Assembly (NCBI RefSeq): GCF_039534125.1 | Contig: NZ_BAAAUV010000011.1 | Location: forward strand, 62,001 to 126,000 | DNA length: 64,000 bases | Direction of reading: 5' to 3' | Source of the DNA: Actinocorallia longicatena | GTDB taxonomy: Bacteria > Actinomycetota > Actinomycetes > Streptosporangiales > Streptosporangiaceae | Shown: positions 1 through 8,153 of the stretch, piece after piece | Numbering within the stretch: the first letter of the stretch is position 1 | Layout of the letters: each line of letters opens with the position of its first letter | The notes under the pieces: generated by a model | Told to the model about the DNA's origin: nothing | The model's database searches: none | Seen by the model: only the letters and a program-made list of their open reading frames with translations | Made by a program: the position numbers and the translations under genes

Positions 1-546
1 CGGCGTCAGGTCGACGCCGCCGTCGCCGTACTTGGTGAAGAACCCGGTCACCGCCTCGGCGGCGTGGTCGGTGCCGACGACGAGCAGGTTGTGCTGCCCG
101 GCGATCGAGTACTGGACGACCATGCGCTCACGGGCCTTGATGTTGCCGCGCACGAAGTCGCGCAGCGGTTCCCCCAGGCCGAGGGCCGACGCGGCGGCGG
201 CGGCGTCCGCGCCCGGCTTGACGTTCACCGTGATCGACCGGTCGGGCCGGATGAACTCCAGCGCGATCTGGGCGTCGTGTTCGTCGGCCTGGACGCCGTA
301 GGGCAGCCGCACCGCGACGAAGGTCGCCTCGTGTCCCTCGGCCCGCAGTTCCTCGGCGGCGAGCTGGCACAGCCGCCCGGTCAGCGTGCTGTCCTGGCCG
401 CCGCTGATCCCCAGGACATAGCCCTCGGCCGGGGTCGCCCGCAGGTAGTCCTTGAGGAAACCGACCCGCTCCCGGATCTCGGCCGCCGGGTCGACGGCGC
501 TCTTGACGCCGAGCTCGGCGAGGATCTGCTTCCTGAGGTTCGACAT
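1..546 (-). CDS. nadE: NH3-dependent NAD(+) synthetase, N-terminal part
   Basis: Amidates nicotinic acid adenine dinucleotide to NAD+ with ATP and ammonia, the last step of cytosolic NAD synthesis. About 182 codons are present; the C-terminus lies beyond the window edge (family length about 275). The ATP-pyrophosphatase PP-loop is clear (LGISGGQDSTLTGRL near residue 45), followed by VAVRLPYGVQADEHDA and, further on, VVGTDHAAEAVTGFFTKYGDGG, all typical of NadE. Translation starts with MSNLRKQILAELGV. The gene is divergent from the kinase gene that follows. The short form without a glutaminase domain implies use of free ammonia. Confidence 0.95.
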   Translation of the reverse strand, partial: MSNLRKQILAELGVKSAVDPAAEIRERVGFLKDYLRATPAEGYVLGISGGQDSTLTGRLCQLAAEELRAEGHEATFVAVRLPYGVQADEHDAQIALEFIRPDRSITVNVKPGADAAAAASALGLGEPLRDFVRGNIKARERMVVQYSIAGQHNLLVVGTDHAAEAVTGFFTKYGDGGVDLTP

Positions 547-719
547 CCGCCTACGGTACTGGCCGCCCTCGCGACGAACGCGCCCGGCCGGGGAGATCCC
601 GGCCGGACATCGGGGAGAGATCTTTGGTCGGGGCAAGCGGAGCCTTTGGGTGAGGCCGACCTGGTATCGAATAGCTTCGACCTCAGAGCTTCGGCTGCGA
701 CGATCGTGGGGGTGGCGCG

Positions 720-1556
720 GTGGGTCCTGCTCGCGCGATCCGCACGATCGGCGACATCGAGGCCGAGCTCGACCGCATCACGCGCACGGACCCCTCCGAG
801 CGGCTGCCGGAGCTCGAACCCGGCCACGCCCTCGCGCCGCTGGTGCGGGCGGTCAACCGGTCGCTCGACCGGCTGGAATACGTCGTCCGCCAGCAGTCCC
901 AGTTCGCCTCCGACGCCTCCCACGAGCTGCGCACCCCGCTCACCGCGCTGCGCGCCGAGGCCGAGTACGCCCAGATGTACCCCGACGACGCCGAGCTCCC
1001 CCGGACGCTCCGGACCCTGGTCGACGGCATCGACCGGCTCGACGGCCTCGTCGACGATCTTCTCCTGCTGACCAGGATCGGCGATCCGGGCACCGCTCCG
1101 ATCACCCGGATCGACCTCGGGGTCCTCGTCGCGGACGAGCTGGCCCGCCACGGGCGGCTGAAGGACGCGGGCCACGAGCTGGCCGTCGAACTCGAGGAGG
1201 GGATCGAGGTGGACGGGGTCGACTCCCGGCTGGCACGGGCCGTCGCGAACCTCCTGGACAACGCCGAGCGTCACGCCCGGAGCACCGTCACCGTCACCCT
1301 GCGCCGTTCCGGCTCCCGGGCGGTCCTCACCGTCGGGGACGACGGGCCGGGCATCCCGGTCGAGGACCGCGAACGGGTCTTCGACCGCTTCGCCCGCCTC
1401 GACACCGCCCGCGACCGCCAGACCGGCGGCACGGGCCTGGGCCTGGCGATCTCCCACAACGTCGCCGCCTCCCACAACGGCACCCTCACCGTCGAGGACG
1501 GCCCCGCGCCGGGCGCGAACTTCATCATGGAACTCCCGCTGGCCCCACCCCCGTGA
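720..1556 (+). CDS. sensor histidine kinase lacking its N-terminal sensor and membrane segments
   Basis: Two-component kinase core of 278 residues. The first 60 residues are a HAMP-like linker (IGDIEAELDRI..., LAPLVRAVNRSLDRLE). HisKA follows with the phospho-acceptor His at about 68 in DASHELRTPL, then the N box (VANLLDNAERHA), G1 (GDDGPGIP), F box (VFDRFARLD) and G2 (GGTGLGLAI). No membrane helix precedes the HAMP-like region, and an in-frame TAG at 672-674 blocks any longer reading. The start is a GTG without a convincing Shine-Dalgarno. No response regulator is adjacent. It is either a cytosolic orphan kinase or, more likely, a 5'-truncated remnant of a membrane kinase. Confidence 0.75.
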   Translation: MGPARAIRTIGDIEAELDRITRTDPSERLPELEPGHALAPLVRAVNRSLDRLEYVVRQQSQFASDASHELRTPLTALRAEAEYAQMYPDDAELPRTLRTLVDGIDRLDGLVDDLLLLTRIGDPGTAPITRIDLGVLVADELARHGRLKDAGHELAVELEEGIEVDGVDSRLARAVANLLDNAERHARSTVTVTLRRSGSRAVLTVGDDGPGIPVEDRERVFDRFARLDTARDRQTGGTGLGLAISHNVAASHNGTLTVEDGPAPGANFIMELPLAPPP

Positions 1557-1631
1557 GGGCTCCCGCCCGACGGCCGCGGCGAGGTCCCGTTCGAGCTCCG
1601 GCACGACGATGAGGAAGGGCGATCCCGTCTC

Positions 1632-2006
1632 TCAGCCGAGCAGTGCCTGGGCGAGCGCGGCGGCCAGGGAGGCGGTGCCCAGGCCCGCGACCACGCTGAC
1701 GGCCGCGTTGGCCAGGGCGAATCCGGTGGAGCCCGTCCTGGCCAGGGCGAGTGTCTCGTAGGAGAAGGTCGAGTAGGTGCTGAGCGTCGCGCAGAGGCCG
1801 GGGCCCGCGAACTGCTGGAGGGCGGCGGGGACGGCGACGACCGCGGCCGCCCCGGTGAGGAAGCCGAGCCCGGCGCAGGCGGTGAGGTTGGCGGCGAGGG
1901 TGCCCCACGGGAAGCCGGTCGCGTGGCGGGCCTGGAGGAAGCGGTCGGTCAGGTAACGCAGGGGCGCTCCCGCCGCCGCACCGAGGATCACCATCAGCCA
2001 GTTCAC
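1632..2006 (-). CDS. crcB: CrcB/Fluc fluoride channel subunit (downstream copy)
   Basis: Small four-helix membrane protein of 124 residues, the usual length for Fluc proteins, which form dual-topology dimers that export fluoride. It carries GAAAGAPLRYLTDR near the N-terminus, PWGTLAANLTAC in helix 2 and STYSTFSYE in the helix-3 break region, matching the conserved Arg, Asn and TFS features. The GTG start overlaps the stop of the preceding crcB (GTGA), so the two are translationally coupled. Two unequal copies suggest a heterodimeric channel, as in Bacillus. Confidence 0.93.
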   Translation of the reverse strand: MNWLMVILGAAAGAPLRYLTDRFLQARHATGFPWGTLAANLTACAGLGFLTGAAAVVAVPAALQQFAGPGLCATLSTYSTFSYETLALARTGSTGFALANAAVSVVAGLGTASLAAALAQALLG

Positions 2007-2440
2007 GCCCCGTCCTCCGCCGGGGAGCGGGGCGGGACGACGGCCCGGGTGATCGCGCTCGCCGCCCACACGGCGGCCACGGACGCGAGGAGCGTGGTGG
2101 CGGCGTACATCAGGCCACGGCCCGGATGGCCGCCGTCGAGGAGGTGCCGGGTGTCGAGGGTGGCGGTCGAGAAGGTGGTGTAGCCGCCCAGGATCCCGGT
2201 GCCGAGGAACGGCCGGAGCAGCCGGTTCGGGGAGAACCGCTCGGTGACCAGGACCATCAGGACGCCCATCGCCGCGCAGCCGGTCACGTTGATCCACCAG
2301 GTGGTCCACGGGAAGCCGCCCGGCGGAGTGGGCCAGGCGAGGCCCGCCCCGTAACGGGCGCAAGCCCCGATCACCCCGCCTGCGGTGACGACCGCGATGA
2401 TCCCGGCGGGCGGCCGGGCGGACTCGCTGCTCGTGGACAT
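2003..2440 (-). CDS. crcB: CrcB/Fluc fluoride channel subunit (upstream copy)
   Basis: Paralogue of the following gene, 145 residues and four predicted helices. Signature parts are GGVIGACARYGAG, PWTTWWINVTGCAAMG and LGGYTTFSTATLD. I chose the ATG that gives MSTSSESARP because GAAAGAGG sits just ahead of it; a start 10 codons earlier is possible but has no such site. It is the first gene of a two-gene operon. No fluoride riboswitch is apparent upstream. Confidence 0.93.
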   Translation of the reverse strand: MSTSSESARPPAGIIAVVTAGGVIGACARYGAGLAWPTPPGGFPWTTWWINVTGCAAMGVLMVLVTERFSPNRLLRPFLGTGILGGYTTFSTATLDTRHLLDGGHPGRGLMYAATTLLASVAAVWAASAITRAVVPPRSPAEDGA

Positions 2441-2479
2441 GCGCCTCTTTCGACCCGGCCGTCCGGTCACACTATCCGG

Positions 2480-3304
2480 TCAGCGGGACAGGAGCCCGTA
2501 GGCGTCCCCGAAGCCGATCCCGCCGGTCAGCGCGGTGAGGTCGCCCTTGGCCAGGTCCGCGGCGGCCGTCCGGAGGGCGCCCATGGCGAACAGGTAGGGG
2601 TCGGCGCCGAGGCTGATCCGCTTGACGCCCGCGTCGCGCAGCTCGGCCACGGTGACGGCCCTGTCGGCCGGGCGGAGCAGCACGTTGACGGGTTTGGGGG
2701 CCACGGCCCGGACGATCGCCGTGATCGCGTCCAGATCGGGCGGGTAGGGGGCGTAGAGGACGTCGGCGCCCGCCTCGGCGAACGCGGTGAGACGCCGGAT
2801 CGTGTCGTCGAGATCGGGGCGGCCCTGGATGAAGTTGTCGGTGCGCCCGGTGAGGACGATCCGTCCCTTCGCCGCCTCGGCCGCCCGGCGGACGCGCTCG
2901 ACGGCCTCGTCGAAGTCGCGGATCGGCCGGGCGGGGTCGCCCGAGGTGTCCTCGATGCCGATCCCCGACAGGCCCCCGGCGACGGCGGCCTCGACGGTCG
3001 CCGCGACGTCCTCGGGGGTCCGCCCGTAGCCGTCCTCGAAGTCGCCGTTGACGGGCAGCCCGCTGGTCAGCCCGAGGATCCGGGCGTGCTCGATGTGCTC
3101 GGCCGCGCTGACGGCGTGGGCTCCGTCGTGGCGTCCCAGGCCGAACGCGAACGCGGCGGACGAGGTCGCGACGGCCTCGAAACCGGCCTCGGCGAAGACC
3201 GCCGCGGACAACCCGTCGAAGGCGTTGGGCATGATGAACGGCCCGTCCTGCGCGTGCAGGGCGGCGAACCGCTCGTACCGCTCCCGTGCCTGACCATCGG
3301 ACAT
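2480..3304 (-). CDS. isocitrate lyase/PEP mutase family protein
   Basis: A 274-residue (beta/alpha)8 enzyme of the oxaloacetate hydrolase/PEP mutase superfamily. IMPNAFDGLSAAVFAEAGFEAVATSS opens the barrel, PVNGDFEDGYG supplies the Asp residues that bind magnesium, GIEDTSG follows, and LTGRTDNFIQG fits the Arg-containing strand. The usual KKCGH catalytic signature of isocitrate lyase is absent, so it probably acts on another 2-carboxylate or carboxyphosphonate-like substrate; the substrate cannot be named. AAGGAA precedes the ATG. It is a single gene between the crcB pair and a DUF6131 gene on the same strand. Confidence 0.88.
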   Translation of the reverse strand: MSDGQARERYERFAALHAQDGPFIMPNAFDGLSAAVFAEAGFEAVATSSAAFAFGLGRHDGAHAVSAAEHIEHARILGLTSGLPVNGDFEDGYGRTPEDVAATVEAAVAGGLSGIGIEDTSGDPARPIRDFDEAVERVRRAAEAAKGRIVLTGRTDNFIQGRPDLDDTIRRLTAFAEAGADVLYAPYPPDLDAITAIVRAVAPKPVNVLLRPADRAVTVAELRDAGVKRISLGADPYLFAMGALRTAAADLAKGDLTALTGGIGFGDAYGLLSR

Positions 3305-3330
3305 GAACGCGTTCCTTCCGTAGGCGAGGG

Positions 3331-3349
3331 GGCGGACGCCCCGTCCGCC
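3331..3349 (-). terminator. hairpin between the DUF6131 gene and the PEP mutase-like gene
   Basis: Seven-base perfect arms (GGCGGAC/GTCCGCC) around a five-base loop. It lies between two minus-strand genes and may attenuate or end the small-gene transcript. No T-run follows, so termination is only a suggestion. Confidence 0.35.
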
Positions 3350-3387
3350 AGTCTCCCCCGCCCGCGGAAGGCGCGGCCTCAGGGGCC

Positions 3388-3543
3388 TCAGAAGTAGTGG
3401 CGGCGGCCGCCGACGGCGCGGCCCGTGCCGCCCATGACCATGAGGACCAGGCCCACGAGGAGGAGCACGATCCCGAGGGTCCACAGGATGGAGATGCCGG
3501 TCAGGAAACCGGCGATCAGAAGAACGACACCAAGGGTGATCAT
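3388..3543 (-). CDS. small DUF6131-family membrane protein
   Basis: A 51-residue protein made of two hydrophobic segments (MITLGVVLLIAGFLTGISI and WTLGIVLLLVGLVLMVMG) and the tail TGRAVGGRRHYF. The Gly-Arg-Ala-Val-Gly-Gly-Arg-Arg-His tail is the hallmark I associate with DUF6131 proteins of actinomycetes, function unknown. The start codon is placed by length and a weak GGGAAAG ahead of it. It has its own upstream region and points away from the metal-handling pair. Confidence 0.85.
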   Translation of the reverse strand: MITLGVVLLIAGFLTGISILWTLGIVLLLVGLVLMVMGGTGRAVGGRRHYF

Positions 3544-3772
3544 GACTTTCCCGCTTTCGTTCGGCCGGCCGCTCTGCCGCGGCCGATGCGCTCGAACCGC
3601 GGATACCCGTGGCGGACGGCACCACACGCATAGCGGCTCTGACCTGGGCGAACGCGGCATTTCCCCAGGTGTTAAGCGATCCGTCGCGCCACAAGCCCGT
3701 GACCCCGGTGCCCGAGGGGGTTGCCCCCGCCTCTCCAGGGCGGTGAACTGTGGGCTGGAGCGGATGCGTACG

Positions 3773-3785
3773 GGCCGGTACGGGC
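3773..3785 (+). repeat. 13-bp motif GGCCGGTACGGGC, copy 1
   Basis: GGCCGGTACGGGC lies about 40 bases ahead of the GTG of the membrane-protein gene. The same 13 bases occur at 10933-10945 ahead of another small-gene pair, there as part of a larger palindrome. It could be a regulator site or a dispersed repeat. Confidence 0.4.
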
Positions 3786-3824
3786 GATAGCCTGCGCCTG
3801 CCGTGCGAAGGGAGCCGGGACGCC

Positions 3825-4406
3825 GTGGAGCCGTGGTCGGTGGTGCGCTGGGCGCGTGCGGCGGGCTTCTCCGCCACGTGCGCCGCGCTGGCCTCCGCCG
3901 CGCATGTCGCGGGCGGCGGCCAGGTGCACCGCTCGTCCGTGGTGGTCGCGGCCGGGGTCCTGCTGGTCCCCGCGTGGGCGCTGACCGGCAGGGAGCGGAC
4001 GCTCCGGACGATCATGCCGGTCCTGGGCGCCGTCCAGATCCTCCTGCACCTCGTCTTCGGCGAGATCTCACCGCACCGCGCCATGGAGCCGGTGCCGGTC
4101 ATGCGGATGCCCGAGGGGCAGCACGGCACGGGGTCGTCGGCCGGGTTCAGCATGTTCCTGATGCACCTGGTGGCGGTGATCGTCACGGCGTGGTGGCTGC
4201 GGCGCGGCGAAGCGGGCCTGTGCTCGCTCGCGCGGCTGGTCACCGGCTGGGTGCTCGCCCCGCTCTGCCTGCTCTTCGCGGCGCTGGTGCCGGTGCGGGC
4301 CGTCGCGGCACCGGTGTGGCCCGACGCGCCGAGGCCGCGCGGCACGGTGCTGCGGCACGCGCTGGTGACGAGGGGACCGCCGGCGGGGGCCGTCGCCCCC
4401 GGCTGA
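3825..4406 (+). CDS. multi-pass membrane protein paired with a PepSY protein
   Basis: About 193 residues with five or so hydrophobic helices; no named family recognised with certainty. Between helices it has a Met/His-rich stretch (SPHRAMEPVPVMRMPEGQHG) followed by FLMHLVAV, which suggests a soft-metal site. The GTG start (VEPWSVVRWARAAG) is preceded by GAAGGGAG; longer readings in the same frame have no membrane-protein logic. It lies 146 bases ahead of a His-rich PepSY-TM protein, so a joint role in copper uptake or buffering is likely but inferred. Confidence 0.75.
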   Translation: MEPWSVVRWARAAGFSATCAALASAAHVAGGGQVHRSSVVVAAGVLLVPAWALTGRERTLRTIMPVLGAVQILLHLVFGEISPHRAMEPVPVMRMPEGQHGTGSSAGFSMFLMHLVAVIVTAWWLRRGEAGLCSLARLVTGWVLAPLCLLFAALVPVRAVAAPVWPDAPRPRGTVLRHALVTRGPPAGAVAPG

Positions 4407-4552
4407 GCCCGCTCTCTCCGGTTCTCCGAACGGACGTGTCCGAGCACACGCCCGGGGGTGACGCGCGCTCAGGGCGGCGCCCGACGCGCCGCCTGTCACG
4501 GCCCGTCCCTACCGGTGACGGCCGCCGCACACCCCTGCCGCTTGGAGCACGC

Positions 4553-6007
4553 ATGTCCATCACCTCGAATCAGGATCCATCTCCCGAGTCCGTCGAACCG
4601 TTGCCCGAGGCCGTCCCGGCGCAGGGCCGGGCGGAGGGCCGCTCCCGTTCGGGGGTGTGGGCGCTGATCACGCGCCTGCACTTCTACGCGGGCGTGTTCA
4701 TCGCGCCGTTCCTCGTGCTGTCGGCCCTGACCGGGCTGGCGTACGCCTTCACCCCTCAGCTCGACCAGATCGTCTACCGGGACGAGCTGCGGGTCGAGCG
4801 GGTCGCCGGGCAGCCGCGCCCGCTGGCCGACCAGATCGCCGCCGCACGGGCCGCCCATCCCGAGGGCACGATCGGGACGGTCGGGATCCCCGCCGGTCCG
4901 GGGGACACCACCAAGGTCGTGCTGATGCTCCCCGAGCTGGGCGAGAAGCAGCGAACGGTCTACGTCGACCCCTACACCCTGGAGGTCAAGGGGGCGCTGA
5001 CCACCTGGTGGGGCGCGACCCCGCTGACCTCGTGGCTGGACGAGCTGCACCGCAGCCTGCATCTGGGCAAGGCCGGGATGGTGTACTCGGAGCTGTCGGC
5101 GAGCTGGCTGTGGGTGATCGTCCTGGCCGGGCTGGCGATGTGGCTCGGTCGCCGCCGCCGCTACCGGGGGAGCGCACCGGCGCGCCGGGCCCTGCTGCCG
5201 GACCGCTCGGACAAGGGCGTGCGCCGCACCCGCTCCCGGCACGCCGCGCTGGGCCTGTGGCTGGCGCTCGGCCTGCTGTTCCTCAGCGCGACCGGCCTCA
5301 CCTGGGCGGAGCAGGCGGGTCAGCGGTTCGACAGGGTCCAGTCGGCCCTCGACTCCAGCGCTCCCGAACTCGACACCGCCCTGTCCGCCGCTCCCGCTCC
5401 CGCCGGGGACGGGCACGCGGGTCACTCGGGACACGGCGCGGCCTCGCCGGACGGCGTCCTCGCCGACTACGACAAGGTCCTGGCGACCGCCCGCACCGCG
5501 GGGCTCACCGGCCCGATCGACGTGGCCGCGCCAGAGAGCGCGGGGTCGGCGTGGAGCGTCGCCCAGACCGACAACACGTGGCCGGTCCGCAAGGACAAGA
5601 TCGCCGTGGACGCCTCCAGCGGGCAGGTCACCGCCCGGGTGGACTGGGCGGACCATCCGTTCCTGGCCCAGCTCAGCGCGCTGGGCATCCAGGCCCACAT
5701 GGGCCTGCTGTTCGGCCTCGCGAACCAGCTCGTCCTCGCGGCGCTCGCGCTCAGCCTGCTGGTGGTCATCTTCCTCGGCTACCGCACCTGGTGGCGGCGC
5801 CGGCCGTCCCGGGACGACCGGAGGGCCCTCGCCGGGACGCCCCCGGCCCGCGGCGCCTGGCGGCGGACGCCCTGGCCCGTTCTCGCGGTCGGGATCCCCG
5901 TCGTCGTCCTGATCGGCTGGGCGCTCCCGATCCTGGGGCTCAGCCTCCTGGTCTTCGTCGTCATCGACGTCCTGACCGGGATCAGGAGGCGTGAAAGGGC
6001 CCGGTAA
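4553..6007 (+). CDS. PepSY-associated transmembrane protein with His-rich loop
   Basis: A 484-residue membrane protein of the PepSY_TM type. Helix 1 follows residue 35 (LHFYAGVFIAPFLVLSALTG), then the first PepSY-like domain with YVDPYTLEVKG and LHRSLHLGKAGM, a helix ending in WLGRRRRYRG, another helix (LGLWLALGLLFLSATGL), and a periplasmic loop containing GDGHAGHSGHGAAS. A second PepSY-like unit (IAVDASSGQVTARVDW) and four late helices complete it. Relatives serve in iron reduction or copper handling; the His cluster favours copper. GGAG precedes the ATG. A strong hairpin follows the stop codon. Confidence 0.9.
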   Translation: MSITSNQDPSPESVEPLPEAVPAQGRAEGRSRSGVWALITRLHFYAGVFIAPFLVLSALTGLAYAFTPQLDQIVYRDELRVERVAGQPRPLADQIAAARAAHPEGTIGTVGIPAGPGDTTKVVLMLPELGEKQRTVYVDPYTLEVKGALTTWWGATPLTSWLDELHRSLHLGKAGMVYSELSASWLWVIVLAGLAMWLGRRRRYRGSAPARRALLPDRSDKGVRRTRSRHAALGLWLALGLLFLSATGLTWAEQAGQRFDRVQSALDSSAPELDTALSAAPAPAGDGHAGHSGHGAASPDGVLADYDKVLATARTAGLTGPIDVAAPESAGSAWSVAQTDNTWPVRKDKIAVDASSGQVTARVDWADHPFLAQLSALGIQAHMGLLFGLANQLVLAALALSLLVVIFLGYRTWWRRRPSRDDRRALAGTPPARGAWRRTPWPVLAVGIPVVVLIGWALPILGLSLLVFVVIDVLTGIRRRERAR

Positions 6008-6016
6008 AGATCGGTG

Positions 6017-6050
6017 AAGAGGGCCGCCGTATTGTCACGGCGGCCCTCTT
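6017..6050 (+). terminator. Rho-independent terminator after the PepSY gene
   Basis: Fourteen-base perfect stem (AAGAGGGCCGCCGT with its complement) and six-base loop ATTGTC, ending in CTCTTTCG. It begins ten bases beyond the stop codon and separates this gene from the convergent one. Confidence 0.85.
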
Positions 6051-6074
6051 TCGCCTTTCCGCGGGAATGGCGAA

Positions 6075-6095
6075 GCCCGCCGCGACGCGGCGGGC
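6075..6095 (-). terminator. hairpin ending the GlsB-like gene
   Basis: Nine-base perfect arms GCCCGCCGC/GCGGCGGGC with a three-base loop, followed on the minus strand by TTCGCC. It lies about 55 bases beyond the stop of the minus-strand gene. Confidence 0.6.
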
Positions 6096-6149
6096 TCGGC
6101 ATATGGGTGTTGCGTTCCGGTGCTGTTCGCATGGGTCGCGACGGTGGTG

Positions 6150-6422
6150 TTACCGGATGCCGCGGCGGCCCTGGAGGCCGGCGACGATGGCGACGCCGAC
6201 GGCGGCGAGGCCGACCTGGAAGGCGAGCTCGATCCAGTCGATGCCGTCGGTGGTGGCGACGCCCACGTTCTGGGCGATGATGGTGCCGAGGACGGCGGCG
6301 ACGATGCCGACGCCGACCGTGAGCAGGATGCCGATCGGCTGGCGGCCGGGCAGGACGAGGCGGCCCAGGGCGCCGACGATGGCACCGATGATGATGGCGA
6401 CGAGAATGCCGGTGGCTGTCAT
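6150..6422 (-). CDS. GlsB/YeaQ/YmgE-family stress membrane protein
   Basis: A 90-residue protein with three hydrophobic helices: ILVAIIIGAIVGALGRLVLPG, then PIGILLTVGVGIVAAVLGTIIA, and a last helix near IELAFQVGLAAVGVAIVAGL, ending in QGRRGIR. The GALGRLVLPGRQPIG loop is diagnostic of the family (transglycosylase-associated proteins), often induced by stress; the biochemical role is unknown. GGAGGAG lies six bases before the ATG. It is monocistronic between two terminator-like hairpins and the regulator gene. Confidence 0.92.
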   Translation of the reverse strand: MTATGILVAIIIGAIVGALGRLVLPGRQPIGILLTVGVGIVAAVLGTIIAQNVGVATTDGIDWIELAFQVGLAAVGVAIVAGLQGRRGIR

Positions 6423-6478
6423 TTCTTCTCCTCCAGGTACGGGATCAATGCGACGACGCATATGCCCGCCTTTCGGGA

Positions 6479-7231
6479 CTAATCACCAAGCGGCTCCTGT
6501 TTTTTGGGAGCGTCCGTTCCGGTCCCCTCGAACAGGACGTCACGTGCCTGCTCCGCGGCCCTGGCGAGGCTCTCGCTGACGAAGTCCAGGAAGCGGGCGA
6601 CGTTCTCCAGCCGCGCCCCGGCCGGGCTGCCGGAGCCGAGGACGCCGACCCCCTCCCGGGCGATCTCGACCTGCTGCCTGAGCGACATCACGCTGGCGAC
6701 CATCGACTGGTACCAGAGGTCGGCGTCGATGACGTACCGCTCGCGCCGGCGCTCGTCGCGTTCCCTGCGCACGAGCGACTGGCTCTCCAGGAACGAGATC
6801 GACTTGGAGATGGTCGCCGGGCTGACCTGGAGGCGCTGGACGAGCTCGGCCGCCGTCATGCCGCCGGTGTCGCTGACGAGCAGGCTGACCATCACCCGCG
6901 ACATCATCTTGGGCAGGCCCGATCCCATCAGGACGGTCGTGAACTGCTCCTCGTAGGCGCGGACGGCCTCGGCGTCGCGCCCGTGCGGCAGGGGGCCCGG
7001 CTCCGACCCGCCGCGCGGCGCGGCCGGCCTGCGCCGGTGGGCGCGGTGCTCCGTCGCGCGGTGGGCCAGGTCGGCGCGGTAGCCGGTGGGGCCGCCGTTG
7101 CGCATCACCTCGCGGGTGATCGTCGAGGTCGGCCGGTCGAGGCCTCGGGCGATCTCCGCGTAGGCCAGGCCGTCGGCCAGCCCCAGCGCGATCTGCTGGC
7201 GTTCCTGCTGGGTGAGCCTGCCTCCGGGCAT
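6479..7231 (-). CDS. double-HTH regulator: resolvase/IS30-type HTH fused to a MarR/GbsR-like domain
   Basis: A 250-residue DNA-binding protein with two separate HTH units. Residues 1-60 (LTQQERQQIALGLADGLAYAEIARGLDRPTSTITREV, read in parts) form an HTH_38-like domain such as IS30 transposases use. After a basic, Pro-rich linker, residues 85-200 form a winged helix of GbsR/MarR type (MTAAELVQRLQVSPATISKSI, then RRERDERRRERYVID). AAGGAGG precedes the ATG. The gene is divergent from a DUF4097-ABC transporter operon and almost certainly controls it and itself through the repeats between them. The ligand is unknown. Confidence 0.9.
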   Translation of the reverse strand: MPGGRLTQQERQQIALGLADGLAYAEIARGLDRPTSTITREVMRNGGPTGYRADLAHRATEHRAHRRRPAAPRGGSEPGPLPHGRDAEAVRAYEEQFTTVLMGSGLPKMMSRVMVSLLVSDTGGMTAAELVQRLQVSPATISKSISFLESQSLVRRERDERRRERYVIDADLWYQSMVASVMSLRQQVEIAREGVGVLGSGSPAGARLENVARFLDFVSESLARAAEQARDVLFEGTGTDAPKKQEPLGD

Positions 7232-7287
7232 CGGGGCCTCCTTCGTGGTTCCGTGACGCCCCGAGCATAGCGTTCACCTTCAATCCA

Positions 7288-7423
7288 TTGCAACAAATCG
7301 AGCGCGATCGTTGCGTTAAATTCACAGGCGTTGCAACGATATTGATGCGTTCACCTGCGATTTCAAGGTTTTGACGCAACGAGTGTGTTGCCAAGATGTG
7401 GAACGCAACGTAGCGTTTGCGTT
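7288..7423. promoter_or_regulatory. divergent promoter region with repeated GTTGC/GCAAC operator candidates
   Basis: This AT-richer stretch has TTGCAA at 7288, CGTTGCG at 7309, a perfect CGTTGCAACG palindrome at 7329-7338, ACGCAACG at 7374, and an inverted repeat AACGCAA-N8-TTGCGTT at 7402-7423. Five related sites between the regulator and the DUF4097 operon are best read as operators for the double-HTH protein. The last copy lies about 30 bases before the operon start codon. Confidence 0.7.
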
Positions 7424-7453
7424 GTTCGAAACAACAAGCCGTAGGAGAGAACG

Positions 7454-8116
7454 ATGCAGAAGTTCGCCAGCCCCGCCCCGATCGCCGCCGTCCTGGACGT
7501 CCCCGCCGGCCGGGTCCGCTTCATCGCCGCCGACCGGGCGGACACGACGGTCGAGGTCCTCCCGGCCGACGCCTCGAAGGGCCGCGACGTGAAGGCCGCC
7601 GAGCAGACCACGGTCGAGTTCACCGACGGTGTCCTGCGGATCGCGGTCCCGGAGAAGAACACCTACCTGGGCACCTCGGGCTCCATCGAGGTGACCGTCC
7701 AGGTGCCCGCCGGTTCGAGCGTCGAGGCCAAGGCCGCCGCGACGGAGTTCCGGGTGGTCGGCCGTCTCGGTGCCGTCGCCTTCGAGGGCGCCTACCACCA
7801 GATCAAGATCGACGAGGCGGAGAGCGTCCGGCTCACCGCGACCGAAGGAGACGTCGAGGTCGGCCGCCTCAACGGTCCCGCCGAGATCAGCACCCTCCGG
7901 GGCGACATCCGGATCGCCGAGGCCGTCGGCGGCAAGGTCGTCCTCAGCACCCAGGACGGCGACATCTCGGTCGCCGCCGCCGCCGGGACCTCCGCCTCCC
8001 TGGACGCAGGCACGACCCTCGGCCGGGTCGCCAACACCCTGAAGAACGACGGCTCCGTCGTCCTCGACATCCACGCCACCACCACGCGCGGCGACATCAC
8101 CGCCCGCAGCCTCTGA
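7454..8116 (+). CDS. DUF4097-type beta-helical protein
   Basis: A 220-residue soluble protein without signal peptide, built from short repeated strands (FRVVGRLGAVAFEG, GDVEVGRLNGPAEISTLRGDIRI, QDGDISVAA, TTTRGDITARSL) as in DUF4097 and adhesin-like beta-helices. It opens a three-gene operon with an ABC ATPase and permease; such trios are common in actinomycetes. GTAGGAGAG precedes the ATG. Its precise role is unknown; it may regulate or scaffold the efflux pump. Confidence 0.85.
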   Translation: MQKFASPAPIAAVLDVPAGRVRFIAADRADTTVEVLPADASKGRDVKAAEQTTVEFTDGVLRIAVPEKNTYLGTSGSIEVTVQVPAGSSVEAKAAATEFRVVGRLGAVAFEGAYHQIKIDEAESVRLTATEGDVEVGRLNGPAEISTLRGDIRIAEAVGGKVVLSTQDGDISVAAAAGTSASLDAGTTLGRVANTLKNDGSVVLDIHATTTRGDITARSL

Positions 8117-8153
8117 CCGTCAGCCCCGCTTCGTACCCCCTGAGGAGCACCGC

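Noticed and set aside
381..1604. Long minus-strand ORF opposite the histidine kinase
   Set aside because: Its translation is Arg/Val/Gly-rich without domains; the forward reading has intact kinase boxes.
2441..2479. Fluoride riboswitch before the crcB pair
   Set aside because: The upstream gap is too short and shows no crcB motif pseudoknot by eye.
2480..4447. Long minus ORF that includes the PEP mutase-like gene
   Set aside because: Only the last 274 residues look like protein; the upstream half overlaps real forward genes and a promoter region.
3803..6007. Extended start for the PepSY gene
   Set aside because: The first 250 residues are frame-shadow of the membrane-protein gene; the ATG with GGAG ahead fits the family start.
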